A stretch of DNA of 17,256 bases from Chloroflexota bacterium (GTDB taxonomy: Bacteria; Chloroflexota; Anaerolineae; UBA1429): assembly GCA_012515695.1 (NCBI GenBank), contig JAAYXX010000248.1, positions 1 through 17,256 on the forward strand, in the 5' to 3' direction. Within the stretch, counting starts at the first letter, position 1. Each line of letters opens with the position of its first letter. The translations under genes and the position numbers were made by a program. The notes under the pieces were generated by a model that saw only the letters and a program-made list of their open reading frames with translations, was not told the origin of the DNA and did not search any database. Positions 1 through 7,625 of this stretch are shown here, piece after piece.

Positions 1-2
1 AG

Positions 3-230
3 CATGTCGTGCAGGTGGTGGGCTTGGCTCTGGGCGATGCCTTGCAGATGGCGACCCTTACCCCGGCGCGCATCCTGGGAGTGGATGATCGGGTGGGCAA
101 GCTGGCCCCCGGATACCCCGCCGACCTGGTGATCCTCGATCGGGCCACCTTGAACCTGACTGGTGTCTTTATGGGCGGGGAGCCGGTTGGCGATCTGGAA
201 GCGGAATTATGGGCCTCGTCTACCGTCTAG
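3..230 (+). CDS. nagA: N-acetylglucosamine-6-phosphate deacetylase, C-terminal fragment (5' end outside window)
   Basis: Only the last 75 codons are present; the reading frame is open to the left edge. NagA hydrolyses GlcNAc-6-P to glucosamine-6-P and acetate in the cytoplasm, in amino-sugar and cell-wall recycling. The fragment reads as the end of the TIM-barrel amidohydrolase and its return beta-domain: MATLTPARILGVDD, then a LAPGYPADLVILD segment, then a short strand ending in MGGEPV. This closely follows the E. coli NagA tail (MATLYPARAIGV, then GTLAAGKVANL). Other amidohydrolases such as dihydroorotase share the APG.PADLV motif, but the MATLTPAR context fits NagA best. The next gene begins inside this one with a 22-nt overlap, so the two are probably co-transcribed and translationally coupled. 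The catalytic metal ligands lie upstream of the window and cannot be checked. Confidence 0.72.
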   Translation, partial: HVVQVVGLALGDALQMATLTPARILGVDDRVGKLAPGYPADLVILDRATLNLTGVFMGGEPVGDLEAELWASSTV

Positions 231-1054
231 CGGATTACGAGGCATACGCCCGGCGGGTGGGCGCTGCCACCGTGATTGACTTGACCCGCCGGACAGACCC
301 GGCCCGCGCGTCCATTGTGTGGGAGCGCCTGCGGGATGTGCGCGATGCGTATGGAGCGCCCTGGATCGTGCAGGTGTGGACCAAGAACCCCGCCGGGGTG
401 CTGGCACTCGGCCAGGATTTGCTGCGGGAGCTAATGGACGCGGGGACGACGGTAGCAGCACAGGTTACCGTAACGGGGCTGGCGGGCACGCCCTGGGAAC
501 CGCTAGTGCCTGCGGACGGGTTGCGCGCCCTCCCTCGGCTGGCCTGGCTGCTGGGCGGGGCCGCGCATATTACCTGGCGCTATGACCCCATTCTTCCCTC
601 CGTCCATTCGCCCGAACGCTTTACCACGCTGGCGCGCCAGGCGGCAGAGGCGGGTATCAGCCGGGGGGTGATCAACTTTGTCGCTGCGCCGGGCCACTAT
701 AAGCGGGTGGACCGCCGCTTGCAGGCGTTACTGCCTGGCTGGGCGGAGGGGATGCCCGGCTATGACGCGGGTTGGAAAGAGGCGGTGGCCCGCGAGTTGG
801 TCGAGATTGCCGCCGAGCAGGGCATTGCGCTGGGCTGCTGCGCCGAGTCGGCGGGGCTGGCGGGGCGCGTGCCGGGATTGCGGGTTGCTGCCTGTGGGGA
901 TTACGAATGGTTTGCGGCGCTGTCGGGGCAGCGCCCGCCGCGAGCGCCTTTCCGGGGGAGCAGGCCGGGCTGCGGCTGTGTGCCCTATTTCGACGTGGGT
1001 ATGTATGGCAACTGGAGCCGCTGTCACCGCTGCGCCTACTGCTATGCGGGGTAG
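209..1054 (+). CDS. DUF1848 family protein (Cys-rich C-terminus, possible metal or Fe-S protein)
   Basis: A 281-aa protein of the DUF1848 family, whose biochemical role is not established. Family hallmarks are in order: TRRTD (residues 26-30), VWTKNP (56-61), WRYDPIL (123-129), INFV (155-158), CAES (211-214) and the signature tail GCGC (254-257), FDVGMYG, then C272, C275 and C278 in CxxCAYCYAG. The clustered cysteines (CxC plus CxxCxxC) suggest a bound metal or Fe-S cluster; that is inference. There is no signal peptide or membrane segment, so it is likely cytoplasmic. The ATG at 209 has GGAA 8 nt upstream (197-200) inside the nagA end, and starting there gives a full-length family member. 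The middle of the canonical tail differs slightly (YFDVG instead of the common S.DIG). The family assignment is firm; the function is unknown. Confidence 0.85.
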   Translation: MGLVYRLADYEAYARRVGAATVIDLTRRTDPARASIVWERLRDVRDAYGAPWIVQVWTKNPAGVLALGQDLLRELMDAGTTVAAQVTVTGLAGTPWEPLVPADGLRALPRLAWLLGGAAHITWRYDPILPSVHSPERFTTLARQAAEAGISRGVINFVAAPGHYKRVDRRLQALLPGWAEGMPGYDAGWKEAVARELVEIAAEQGIALGCCAESAGLAGRVPGLRVAACGDYEWFAALSGQRPPRAPFRGSRPGCGCVPYFDVGMYGNWSRCHRCAYCYAG

Positions 1055-1116
1055 GGAATTGGACCATCGCCATCCTTGGCGGCTTGTACTCTGCCGGCTG
1101 GAAGCCGGCGGTCCAA
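1054..1116 (+). repeat. Dispersed structured repeat, copy 1 (cloverleaf-like palindromic element)
   Basis: This lies between the DUF1848 stop and the glgP promoter. An outer inverted repeat TTGGACC (1059-1065) / GGTCCAA (1110-1116) encloses two perfect hairpins: CGCCA-TCCT-TGGCG (1068-1081) and GCCGGCT-GGA-AGCCGGC (1093-1109). The first 27 nt (1054-1080) match 7946-7972 on the opposite strand with two mismatches. Another 21 nt (1094-1114) match 7813-7833 on the opposite strand exactly. It resembles REP/MITE-like non-coding palindromic elements. A further GCGCCA/TGGCGC arm (1122-1127 / 1141-1146) may extend it into the promoter. Confidence 0.7.
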
Positions 1117-1139
1117 CTAGCGCGCCACAAACGGCAAAC

Positions 1140-1168
1140 TTGGCGCTACTGCTGGGCTAAATTATAAT
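1140..1168 (+). promoter_or_regulatory. Candidate sigma70-type promoter for glgP
   Basis: TTGGCG (1140-1145) and a perfect TATAAT (1163-1168) are separated by 17 nt. The predicted start of transcription is near 1175, about 73 nt before the glgP ATG. The -35 box forms part of the last hairpin arm next to the repeat. Confidence 0.6.
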
Positions 1169-1179
1169 GACGGGTAGAT

Positions 1180-1198
1180 ATCGTTCATCGGGAACGAT
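1180..1198 (+). promoter_or_regulatory. Operator-like inverted repeat in the glgP leader
   Basis: A perfect 7-5-7 inverted repeat, ATCGTTC / ATCGG / GAACGAT, begins about 5 nt after the predicted transcription start. It could be a repressor site or a short RNA hairpin. No T-tract follows, so it is not a terminator. The role is inferred from position only. Confidence 0.4.
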
Positions 1199-1247
1199 GC
1201 TTTGATAGTTGATTACTGTTCAGAGGCGCATTCAGAATAGGAGTAGT

Positions 1248-3818
1248 ATGGTACGTCCTTACCGACAGTTCACCGTGGTTCCCTCCCTACCACCTCGCCT
1301 GGTTCCACTACGAGACCTGGCCTATAACATCTGGTGGTCGTGGAACCCAGATGCGGTGGACCTGTTCCGTAGACTCGATCATGATTTATGGGAGGAGTCT
1401 GGACATAATCCGGTGCTGATCCTGGGGCGCATCTCTCAGGATAGATTGCAGGAAGCTGCCAATGATGACGGGTTCCTGTCTCATATGATGCGAGTCTATC
1501 AGACTTTTAACCGCTATATTAGCAAAACCGATACCTGGTACAACCAGCATATCGCCCCCCAGGTGCCCCCCGATTTCCAGATCGCCTACTTTTCCGCCGA
1601 GTTTGGGCTGACCGAGTCGCTGCCCATGTATTCGGGTGGTTTGGGCGTGCTCGCCGGAGACCACTTAAAGTCGGCCAGCGACCTGGGCTTGCCCCTGGCC
1701 GGGGTTGGCCTCTTGTATCAGGAGGGCTATTTCCGCCAGTATCTCAACGCAGACGGCTGGCAGCAAGAGCTTTATCCTGTAAACGATTTTCACACCATGC
1801 CCATCGAGCTGGTGTTGGGCAGCGATGGCAAGCCGGTGACTGTGCAGGTGGAATACCCCGCCCAAATGGTGACTGCGCAGGTCTGGCGTGTGCAGGTGGG
1901 CCGGGTGCCGCTGTATTTGTTGGATACCAACCTGGAGGTAAACCGTCCAGAGTATCGGGATATTACCGACCAGCTCTATGGCGGCGACCTGGATATGCGT
2001 ATCCGCCAGGAGATCATGCTGGGCATTGGCGGAATGCGGGCCTTGACTGCGGTGGGCGTTCGCCCGACCATCTGTCACATGAACGAAGGGCATTCGGCGT
2101 TCCTGGGGTTGGAACGGGTCCGCATGGCTATGCAAGAGCAGCACCTTACCTTTGCCGAAGCCCGCGAGTTGGTCGCATCAGGCAACGTGTTTACCACGCA
2201 CACGCCTGTGCCCGCCGGAATCGATCTTTTCCCGCCTTATTTGATAGATCAGTATTTTGCCAACTACCGGGAAGAGCTGGGCCTGAGCCGAGAGGCGTTC
2301 TTGCAGCTTGGGCGGCGGCCGCATTACCATCCCGAAGAGAACTTTTCGATGGCCGTCCTGGCTCTGCGTCTGGCCGATAGCGCCAACGGCGTAAGCCGGA
2401 TTCACGGCGCAACTGCCCGCGCAATGTGGCAGGAGTTGTGGCCGCATACGCCTGAAAACGAAGTGCCCATCACCTCCATCACCAACGGCATCCACTCTCG
2501 GTCATGGATATCTGGGGATTTGTCCAGCCTGTACGTGCGCTATCTGGGGCCGCGCTGGATTGATAGGCCCGCCGACAAGACGGTCTGGGAGCGGGTAGAG
2601 CGCATCCCTGACGAGGAATTGTGGCGCACGCACGAGCGCAGGCGAGAGCGGATGGTCTCGGTGGCCCGCGAGCGGCTGCGCTATCAGCTAGAGCGGCATG
2701 GCGCGCCCCCCGCCGAGGTGGCTATCGCGTCAGAAGTGTTGCATCCTGATGCGCTGACCATCGGCTTTGCCCGGCGTTTTGCCACCTACAAGCGGGCTGC
2801 GCTGCTGTTTACCGATGTGGATCGCCTGTCTCGCATTCTGAATCAGGCGGATAGGCCGGTGCAGATTATCTTTGCTGGCAAGGCCCATCCCCGCGATAAC
2901 CCAGGCAAAGAGTTTATCCGGCAGATCGTCCACTATTCCCGGCGCGAGGATTTGCGGCATCACATCATCTTTTTAGAGGATTATGACATGGCGCTGGCCC
3001 GCTACATGGTGCAGGGCGTGGATGTGTGGCTGAACAATCCCCGCGTGGGGATGGAGGCCAGCGGCACCAGCGGGATGAAGGCCGCCCTGAACGGCGTGCT
3101 GAACCTTTCCACGTGCGACGGGTGGTGGTGCGAGGCGTATAACCCCAGCGTGGGGTGGCGCATCGGCCAGGGCGAGACGTACGATGATGTCCAGTATTGG
3201 GACCAAATCGAAGCGCAGGCCCTGTATAATATGCTGGAAAAAGAGGTCGTGCCGCTGTTCTATGATCGCGGCGCGGACGGGCTGCCGCGTGCCTGGATTC
3301 GCAAGATGAAGAACTCGATTCGAGCGATTGCCCCCGAGTTTAACACCGACCGCATGGTGCAGGACTATGCTACCCGGCTATACCTGCCCGCTGCGGAGCA
3401 GCATCTCCTCCTGGGCGCCGACGAGGCCCGCCGGGCCAAAGAGCTGGCCGCCTGGCTGATCAAGATCCGCCAGCACTGGGGCGAAGTGCGAATCGAGAGC
3501 ATTCAGGAGAATGCCCACGATGGCCTGCCGGTAGGGACAGAGATCAACCTGACGGCATGGGTGTCGCTGGGGGCATTGCAGCCGGAAGACGTGGCGGTGC
3601 AAATCTACCACGGCATCGTGACGCCTCAGGGCGAGATCATAGAAGCCGAGGTTGTGCCGATGGCCCGCCAGAGCAAAGAAGGCGCCAACACGTATGTGTA
3701 CCAGGGGGTCTTTGCCTCCTCCAAGACGGGCCTGCACGGGTACGCGGTGCGCGTCCTGCCTTTTCACGAGAACCTCAAGAACCCACACATACCGGGCATG
3801 GTAGTCTGGTCGTCTTAA
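1248..3818 (+). CDS. glgP: Alpha-glucan (glycogen/maltodextrin) phosphorylase, GT35, DUF3417 type
   Basis: This enzyme releases glucose-1-phosphate from alpha-1,4-glucan ends using phosphate and pyridoxal phosphate, in cytoplasmic storage-glucan breakdown. The 856-aa length fits the DUF3417-containing, Thermotoga/archaeal-type branch. The N-terminal domain (LAYNIWWSWNPDA) precedes the catalytic core with FSAEFG (115-120), YSGGLGVLAGDHLKSASDLG, CHMNEGHSAF, TTHTPVPAGIDLF, ITNGIH and GFARRFATYKRA. The PLP loop is EASGTSGMKAALNG with Lys611 as the Schiff-base lysine. A beta-rich C-terminal domain (about 745-856, ending RVLPFHENLKNPHIPGMVVW) is typical of this branch. The ATG at 1248 has AGGAG at 1239-1243, spaced 4 nt. 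A TTG at 1209 would add 13 residues (ITVQRRIQNRSS) that do not look like family sequence, so I reject it. A promoter and palindrome lie upstream and a terminator-like hairpin follows. Confidence 0.95.
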   Translation: MVRPYRQFTVVPSLPPRLVPLRDLAYNIWWSWNPDAVDLFRRLDHDLWEESGHNPVLILGRISQDRLQEAANDDGFLSHMMRVYQTFNRYISKTDTWYNQHIAPQVPPDFQIAYFSAEFGLTESLPMYSGGLGVLAGDHLKSASDLGLPLAGVGLLYQEGYFRQYLNADGWQQELYPVNDFHTMPIELVLGSDGKPVTVQVEYPAQMVTAQVWRVQVGRVPLYLLDTNLEVNRPEYRDITDQLYGGDLDMRIRQEIMLGIGGMRALTAVGVRPTICHMNEGHSAFLGLERVRMAMQEQHLTFAEARELVASGNVFTTHTPVPAGIDLFPPYLIDQYFANYREELGLSREAFLQLGRRPHYHPEENFSMAVLALRLADSANGVSRIHGATARAMWQELWPHTPENEVPITSITNGIHSRSWISGDLSSLYVRYLGPRWIDRPADKTVWERVERIPDEELWRTHERRRERMVSVARERLRYQLERHGAPPAEVAIASEVLHPDALTIGFARRFATYKRAALLFTDVDRLSRILNQADRPVQIIFAGKAHPRDNPGKEFIRQIVHYSRREDLRHHIIFLEDYDMALARYMVQGVDVWLNNPRVGMEASGTSGMKAALNGVLNLSTCDGWWCEAYNPSVGWRIGQGETYDDVQYWDQIEAQALYNMLEKEVVPLFYDRGADGLPRAWIRKMKNSIRAIAPEFNTDRMVQDYATRLYLPAAEQHLLLGADEARRAKELAAWLIKIRQHWGEVRIESIQENAHDGLPVGTEINLTAWVSLGALQPEDVAVQIYHGIVTPQGEIIEAEVVPMARQSKEGANTYVYQGVFASSKTGLHGYAVRVLPFHENLKNPHIPGMVVWSS

Positions 3819-3843
3819 AGCCGTATAGATTGATAACTCGACG

Positions 3844-3873
3844 GCGAGCCAGCGTTTCGCGGCGCTGGCTCGC
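3844..3873 (+). terminator. Terminator-like hairpin after glgP
   Basis: An 11-bp perfect stem, GCGAGCCAGCG (3844-3854) / CGCTGGCTCGC (3863-3873), has an 8-nt loop. It lies 26 nt after the glgP stop and is followed only by TCGTTG, so the T-tract is weak. It separates glgP from the next gene group. Confidence 0.6.
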
Positions 3874-3924
3874 TCGTTGCTAATGTCAACAATACACATT
3901 CGTGAGAACCTGAAACGAGGTAGC

Positions 3925-5067
3925 ATGAGATCGCAGTCCCGTCTTCGCTGGTTGTTGCCGCTGGTTGGCGTAGGGCTGGTTGTCCTATCCTTGATTGGCT
4001 GCGCGCCCAAGTGGGAATTCACCCTTCGTACGCAAAACGGGGATGCGCGCATTGTGACGCATGAAACCTGGCAGCAGATCGCCAAAGCGACGCCACCGGA
4101 GCAAAAGGACGCTCTGCCGCTGGAGCGTATGCTTTGGCACAGCGGGATAGAATCGGTGGACAGCATCGAGGTGGAGGGGGAAACCTTCCACTGGTTCGAT
4201 GTGCGGCAGCGGGCCTGGCTGCTGGCGAATGGCAAGGTGCAGATTGATCAGCAGGTTTACGAGGCGAGCGAGATCCAATTGCTCCCCCCGCCCGAAGCGG
4301 CGCAGGCGCGCGTGCGACTGACGGACCTGGCCCCGACGGTTGCCGGGGCGCTGCAAGTGCGCTCGCCCAAGCAGACGACGGGTCACAGCCTGGGCAAATT
4401 CAGCGCGCAGCACGTGGCTATCGTCGCCGTGGATGGCCTGGGCTATCGTCGTTACCAGCAAGTGCGAGGGCAACGGATTACCCCCCTGTTGGATAGCCTG
4501 GGAATGCCCCAACTAGGCGTGACCGTTTACCCCAGCGTGCCGCAAGTGGCGCTGGCTGCCCTGGCGACGGGGGCCGCGCCCGAACGTAACGGGGTGCTAC
4601 AGCCTGGCGCGCCCTTGGGTGACGTGGACACGATTTTCGACGCACTGACCGAGGCTAATAAGACCAGTCTGGTCGTCCACCTGTCCGAGCCGACCCTGGA
4701 ACTGCCTGCCACCACCACGATGGGGCCGGAGCAGGACGCTGCGGAGGGTACGCTGCCCGGCGAAGCCACCCTGCAACAGGCGTTGTCGGTAATCCGTGAG
4801 CAGATGCCCGACCTGCTGCTTGTGCATATGGGCGGGCTGGAACAGGTGGCCCGCGATTATGGGGTGTCATCGGATGAGGAAAAAGCGGCGCTGACGACGG
4901 TGGACGCTCGCCTGCACGCCATCATCGAGGCGCTGCCATCGGATACCCTGCTGCTGATTGTTGGCTCGCACGGGCTGCACGGCATCGCCCAGGAGAACCC
5001 CACGGCAGCCAGCGGGTCGTTGCTGGCCCCGGATATGTTTGTGCCGGTGTGGGTGGTGCAGCTATAG
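3925..5067 (+). CDS. Lipoprotein with degenerate alkaline-phosphatase/phosphodiesterase-like domain
   Basis: A 380-aa predicted lipoprotein. A basic N-terminus and hydrophobic core end in lipobox LIGC (residues 23-26), so Cys26 should be lipidated and the protein held on the outer face of the membrane. Residues about 27-140 form a small domain I do not recognise. From about 163 onward the fold signature is that of the alkaline phosphatase / type I phosphodiesterase superfamily: AIVAVDGLG (Asp170), VYPSVPQVALAALATGAAPERNG, LLLVHMGGLEQVARDYG, VDARLHAIIEALP and GSHGLHG. Key residues look eroded. The nucleophile position after VYPS aligns with Pro206, the family DxxGH site reads ExxAR (306-310), and SDHG reads GSHG (347-350, Asp replaced by Ser348). 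A pseudoenzyme or a non-catalytic binding role is therefore likely. I use ATG 3925 (GAGG at 3917-3920) because it gives the signal peptide; TTG 3877 would add 16 residues before it. kduD follows after 51 nt. Confidence 0.75.
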   Translation: MRSQSRLRWLLPLVGVGLVVLSLIGCAPKWEFTLRTQNGDARIVTHETWQQIAKATPPEQKDALPLERMLWHSGIESVDSIEVEGETFHWFDVRQRAWLLANGKVQIDQQVYEASEIQLLPPPEAAQARVRLTDLAPTVAGALQVRSPKQTTGHSLGKFSAQHVAIVAVDGLGYRRYQQVRGQRITPLLDSLGMPQLGVTVYPSVPQVALAALATGAAPERNGVLQPGAPLGDVDTIFDALTEANKTSLVVHLSEPTLELPATTTMGPEQDAAEGTLPGEATLQQALSVIREQMPDLLLVHMGGLEQVARDYGVSSDEEKAALTTVDARLHAIIEALPSDTLLLIVGSHGLHGIAQENPTAASGSLLAPDMFVPVWVVQL

Positions 5068-5118
5068 GGCGTTGTCCAGGACGCGACGGCAAGCATTCCA
5101 CTATAGAAAGGACACGGC

Positions 5119-5883
5119 ATGATACTCGACAAATTCTCGTTGGAAGGCAAAGTGGCACTGGTAACTGGCGCGAGCCGGGGGCTGGGGCAAGGCATCGCCC
5201 TGGGGCTGGCAGAGGCCGGGGCCGACATCGCGGCGGTCTCTCGCGGCGCGTGCGAGGATACCGCCCAAAAGGTAAAGGCATTGGGCCGCCGCTTTTTGAG
5301 CCTGCCCTGCGATCTGGCAAAGGCCAGCGTGGCAGACCTGGACGCGCTGGTGGAGCGCACGGTGCAAGAGTTGGGGCGCATTGACATCCTGGTGAACAAT
5401 GCCGGAATCAATATTCGCCACCCAGCCGCCGAGTTCCCGGAGGAAGACTGGGAAACGGTGATGCAGGTGAACCTGAAATGCGTCATGTTCCTGTCGCAAG
5501 CGGCGGCCCGCCGTTTCCTCGAACAGGGCGGCGGCAAGATCATCAATGTCGCGTCGGCGCTTTCGTTCCAGGGGGGCATTCTGGTGCCGCCGTATACCGC
5601 CTCCAAGCACGCCGTTCTGGGCCTCACCCGCGAGTTTGCCAACGAGTGGGCTGCCAAGAATATTAACGTGAACGCTATCGCGCCGGGCTATATGCTGACC
5701 GACTTGAACGAGGCGCTGGTCAACGATCCGGTGCGCTGCCCGGCCATCCTTTCCCGCATCCCTGCTGGCCGTTGGGGGACGCCGGAAGACCTCCAGGGCG
5801 CGGCGGTCTTTTTGGCTTCGGATGCCGCCAACTATTGCCACGGGTCGGTGGTTGTTGTTGATGGAGCGTGGCTGACCCGCTAA
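5119..5883 (+). CDS. kduD: 2-dehydro-3-deoxy-D-gluconate 5-dehydrogenase (KduD-like SDR)
   Basis: A 254-aa classical short-chain dehydrogenase/reductase, cytoplasmic and NAD(P)-dependent. KduD reduces 2,5-diketo-3-deoxygluconate to KDG in pectin/uronate breakdown. Seen here are the nucleotide loop TGASRGLG (16-23), the CDLAK segment near 64-68, NNAG (93-96), Ser146, and the Tyr159/Lys163 pair in YTASK. The C-terminus (IPAGRWGTPEDLQGAAVFLA, ending VVVVDGAWLTR) and the opening MILDKFSLEGKVALVTGAS strongly resemble KduD rather than FabG. The ATG has AGGA at 5109-5112, spaced 6 nt. No kduI, KDG kinase or pectinase gene is in the window, so the pathway assignment rests on sequence alone. A related gluconate 5-dehydrogenase is the main alternative. 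It sits 51 nt after the lipoprotein gene and 36 nt before the nucleotidase, so a shared transcript is likely. Confidence 0.82.
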   Translation: MILDKFSLEGKVALVTGASRGLGQGIALGLAEAGADIAAVSRGACEDTAQKVKALGRRFLSLPCDLAKASVADLDALVERTVQELGRIDILVNNAGINIRHPAAEFPEEDWETVMQVNLKCVMFLSQAAARRFLEQGGGKIINVASALSFQGGILVPPYTASKHAVLGLTREFANEWAAKNINVNAIAPGYMLTDLNEALVNDPVRCPAILSRIPAGRWGTPEDLQGAAVFLASDAANYCHGSVVVVDGAWLTR

Positions 5884-5919
5884 AAGACGCTTCATCCCAT
5901 CCCACCATTGGAGCGCGCC

Positions 5920-7599
5920 ATGTCTACATCGCGTCGCAGTACCCGCGCTGGCACGCGCCTGACGCCACGCCAGACGCTGCTGCTGATCGCCGTTTTGCTG
6001 GTCATCTGGGTTGGCCGCCAACTGACCCGACCAGAGCCTGCCGAGCCGCCGGTGATTGGCGAATCCACCGCCACGGCGGTGGCTGCTACGTCTACCGTGG
6101 CTCCGGCTACTGCCGCCCCTACGGCAACGCCAAAGGTGACGCGGCAGGCCGCTCCATTGCCTGCCGCGTCTCAAGAGCCTGTCACGGGGCTGCGCGAGAT
6201 CATTGTCTTGCACACGAACGATGAACATGGCTATTTGCTGCCCACCGAGAACCAGAAGTCGTGGCGCGGGGGCGCGGGCTATGCGGCGGCCATCTGGCTG
6301 GCGAACGGCCACAATCCCCACGACCCGGCAACGAACACGCTCCTGTTGAGCGGGGGCGATAGCTGGACGGGTCCGGCCATTTCGACCTGGTTCGAGGGGG
6401 AGCCGGTGGTGGAGGTGATGAACGCGCTGGGGTATCGCGCTACTGTCATAGGCAATCACGAGTTTGATTTTGGGCGGGATGTGCTGATCAAGCGCATCGG
6501 CCAGGCGCAGTACCCTTATCTGGCGGCCAACCTCTATCGGGAGGGGACTACGGAAACGCCCGATTGGGTGCAGCCCTACCTGCTGACCGAGGTGAACGGC
6601 GTGACGGTGGGCATCATCGGGTTGGCTTATGAGAACACTCCCAGCGTGACCTCGACGCTGAACCTGACAGGGCTAGAGTTTGGGGACTATGCACCGGCGC
6701 TCGAGCATTGGGTTCCCGTGGTGCGCGAGCAGGGCGCGGAGGTGCTGGTGGTGCTTTCGCACATCCCCGGCCAGGATTTGGTTGTGTTGGCCGAGCAGGT
6801 GAAGGAGCTAGACATCGCCCTGTTCTTGGGCGGTCACGATCACCGGACGCGCACCAGCGCTTCGGGCGGGGCGTTAGTCGCTACCAGTGGCGGAAGCTGG
6901 GAGGATTATATCCAGGTGCGGCTGGTGTACGACCCCGCGACGCAGCAAGTGGTGGAAAGCGAGCAAGAGACGATCAGCGTGGCGGTGAACAAATCGGACG
7001 ACAGCCGAACGCCGCCTGCGGAGGTGTCGGCCATCCTCGACAAGTGGGCCGAGCGGGTGGACGTGGTGCTGGGTGAGGTGATCGGCTATACCGCCAAGGG
7101 GATTGATCGGCGGTCTGCCGAGATGCATAACCTGCTGGTGGATAGCTGGCTGTGGGCCTATCCCAGCGCGACGGTGGCGATGAGCAACACGGGCGGCTTT
7201 CGCGCTGGCATTGACCAGGGCGAGATCACCGTGGGCGACGTGGTGGGGGTGTTCCCCTTTGACAACAGCCTCCTCGCGCTGGACGTGACCGGCGAGCAGC
7301 TGCAGGCCGTTCTCCAAAAGGCGGGGGATGCAATAGTGGTCGGAGGAGTCCGGCAGAAAGGAAACAAGATCACGCTGAAAGATGGAACCCCGCTCAAGCC
7401 GGACGGCGTGTATCAACTGCTGGTGACTGATTATATGTATTACAGCGACGACTATCCCTTCCAAAAGTATGACCCGGAGCCTTACGAGACCAGCATTCTC
7501 TGGCGTCAGCCGGTGATTGACTGGATCAAGGCGCAGCACAGCACCGAGGCGCAGCCTATCGAGGCGCTGATTGACGACGCGGCCTGGAGCCAAAACTGA
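5920..7599 (+). CDS. Membrane-anchored metallophosphoesterase / 5'-nucleotidase (UshA family)
   Basis: A 559-aa protein of the bifunctional UDP-sugar hydrolase / 5'-nucleotidase family, expected to dephosphorylate nucleotides outside the cell. The N-terminus has a basic stretch, one hydrophobic segment (TLLLIAVLLVIWV, about 20-32), then a Thr/Ala/Pro-rich spacer (about 48-85), which looks like an uncleaved anchor plus flexible stalk. All dimetal motifs are intact: LHTNDEHG (97-104), SGGDSW (144-149), GNHEFDFG (178-185), SHIPG (280-284) and GGHDH (304-308). The C-terminal substrate domain carries SNTGGFR (422-428) and VFPFDN (444-449). I choose ATG 5920 because GGAG at 5910-5913 is spaced 6 nt; TTG 5908 overlaps that site. 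Substrate choice among nucleotides, UDP-sugars or cyclic nucleotides cannot be told from sequence. A strong hairpin terminator follows. Confidence 0.88.
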   Translation: MSTSRRSTRAGTRLTPRQTLLLIAVLLVIWVGRQLTRPEPAEPPVIGESTATAVAATSTVAPATAAPTATPKVTRQAAPLPAASQEPVTGLREIIVLHTNDEHGYLLPTENQKSWRGGAGYAAAIWLANGHNPHDPATNTLLLSGGDSWTGPAISTWFEGEPVVEVMNALGYRATVIGNHEFDFGRDVLIKRIGQAQYPYLAANLYREGTTETPDWVQPYLLTEVNGVTVGIIGLAYENTPSVTSTLNLTGLEFGDYAPALEHWVPVVREQGAEVLVVLSHIPGQDLVVLAEQVKELDIALFLGGHDHRTRTSASGGALVATSGGSWEDYIQVRLVYDPATQQVVESEQETISVAVNKSDDSRTPPAEVSAILDKWAERVDVVLGEVIGYTAKGIDRRSAEMHNLLVDSWLWAYPSATVAMSNTGGFRAGIDQGEITVGDVVGVFPFDNSLLALDVTGEQLQAVLQKAGDAIVVGGVRQKGNKITLKDGTPLKPDGVYQLLVTDYMYYSDDYPFQKYDPEPYETSILWRQPVIDWIKAQHSTEAQPIEALIDDAAWSQN

Positions 7600-7625
7600 C
7601 CCCGGCTAAGGGGAACGGAATATCA

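Noticed and set aside
1209..1247. A TTG start 13 codons upstream of the glgP ATG
   Set aside because: The extra residues do not resemble the family N-terminus, and the ATG at 1248 has a clear AGGAG.
5101..6459. A 452-codon open frame on the - strand opposite kduD and the nucleotidase gene
   Set aside because: It spans two well-supported genes on the + strand and their spacer, has low-complexity Arg/His/Gln content, and shows no recognisable domain.
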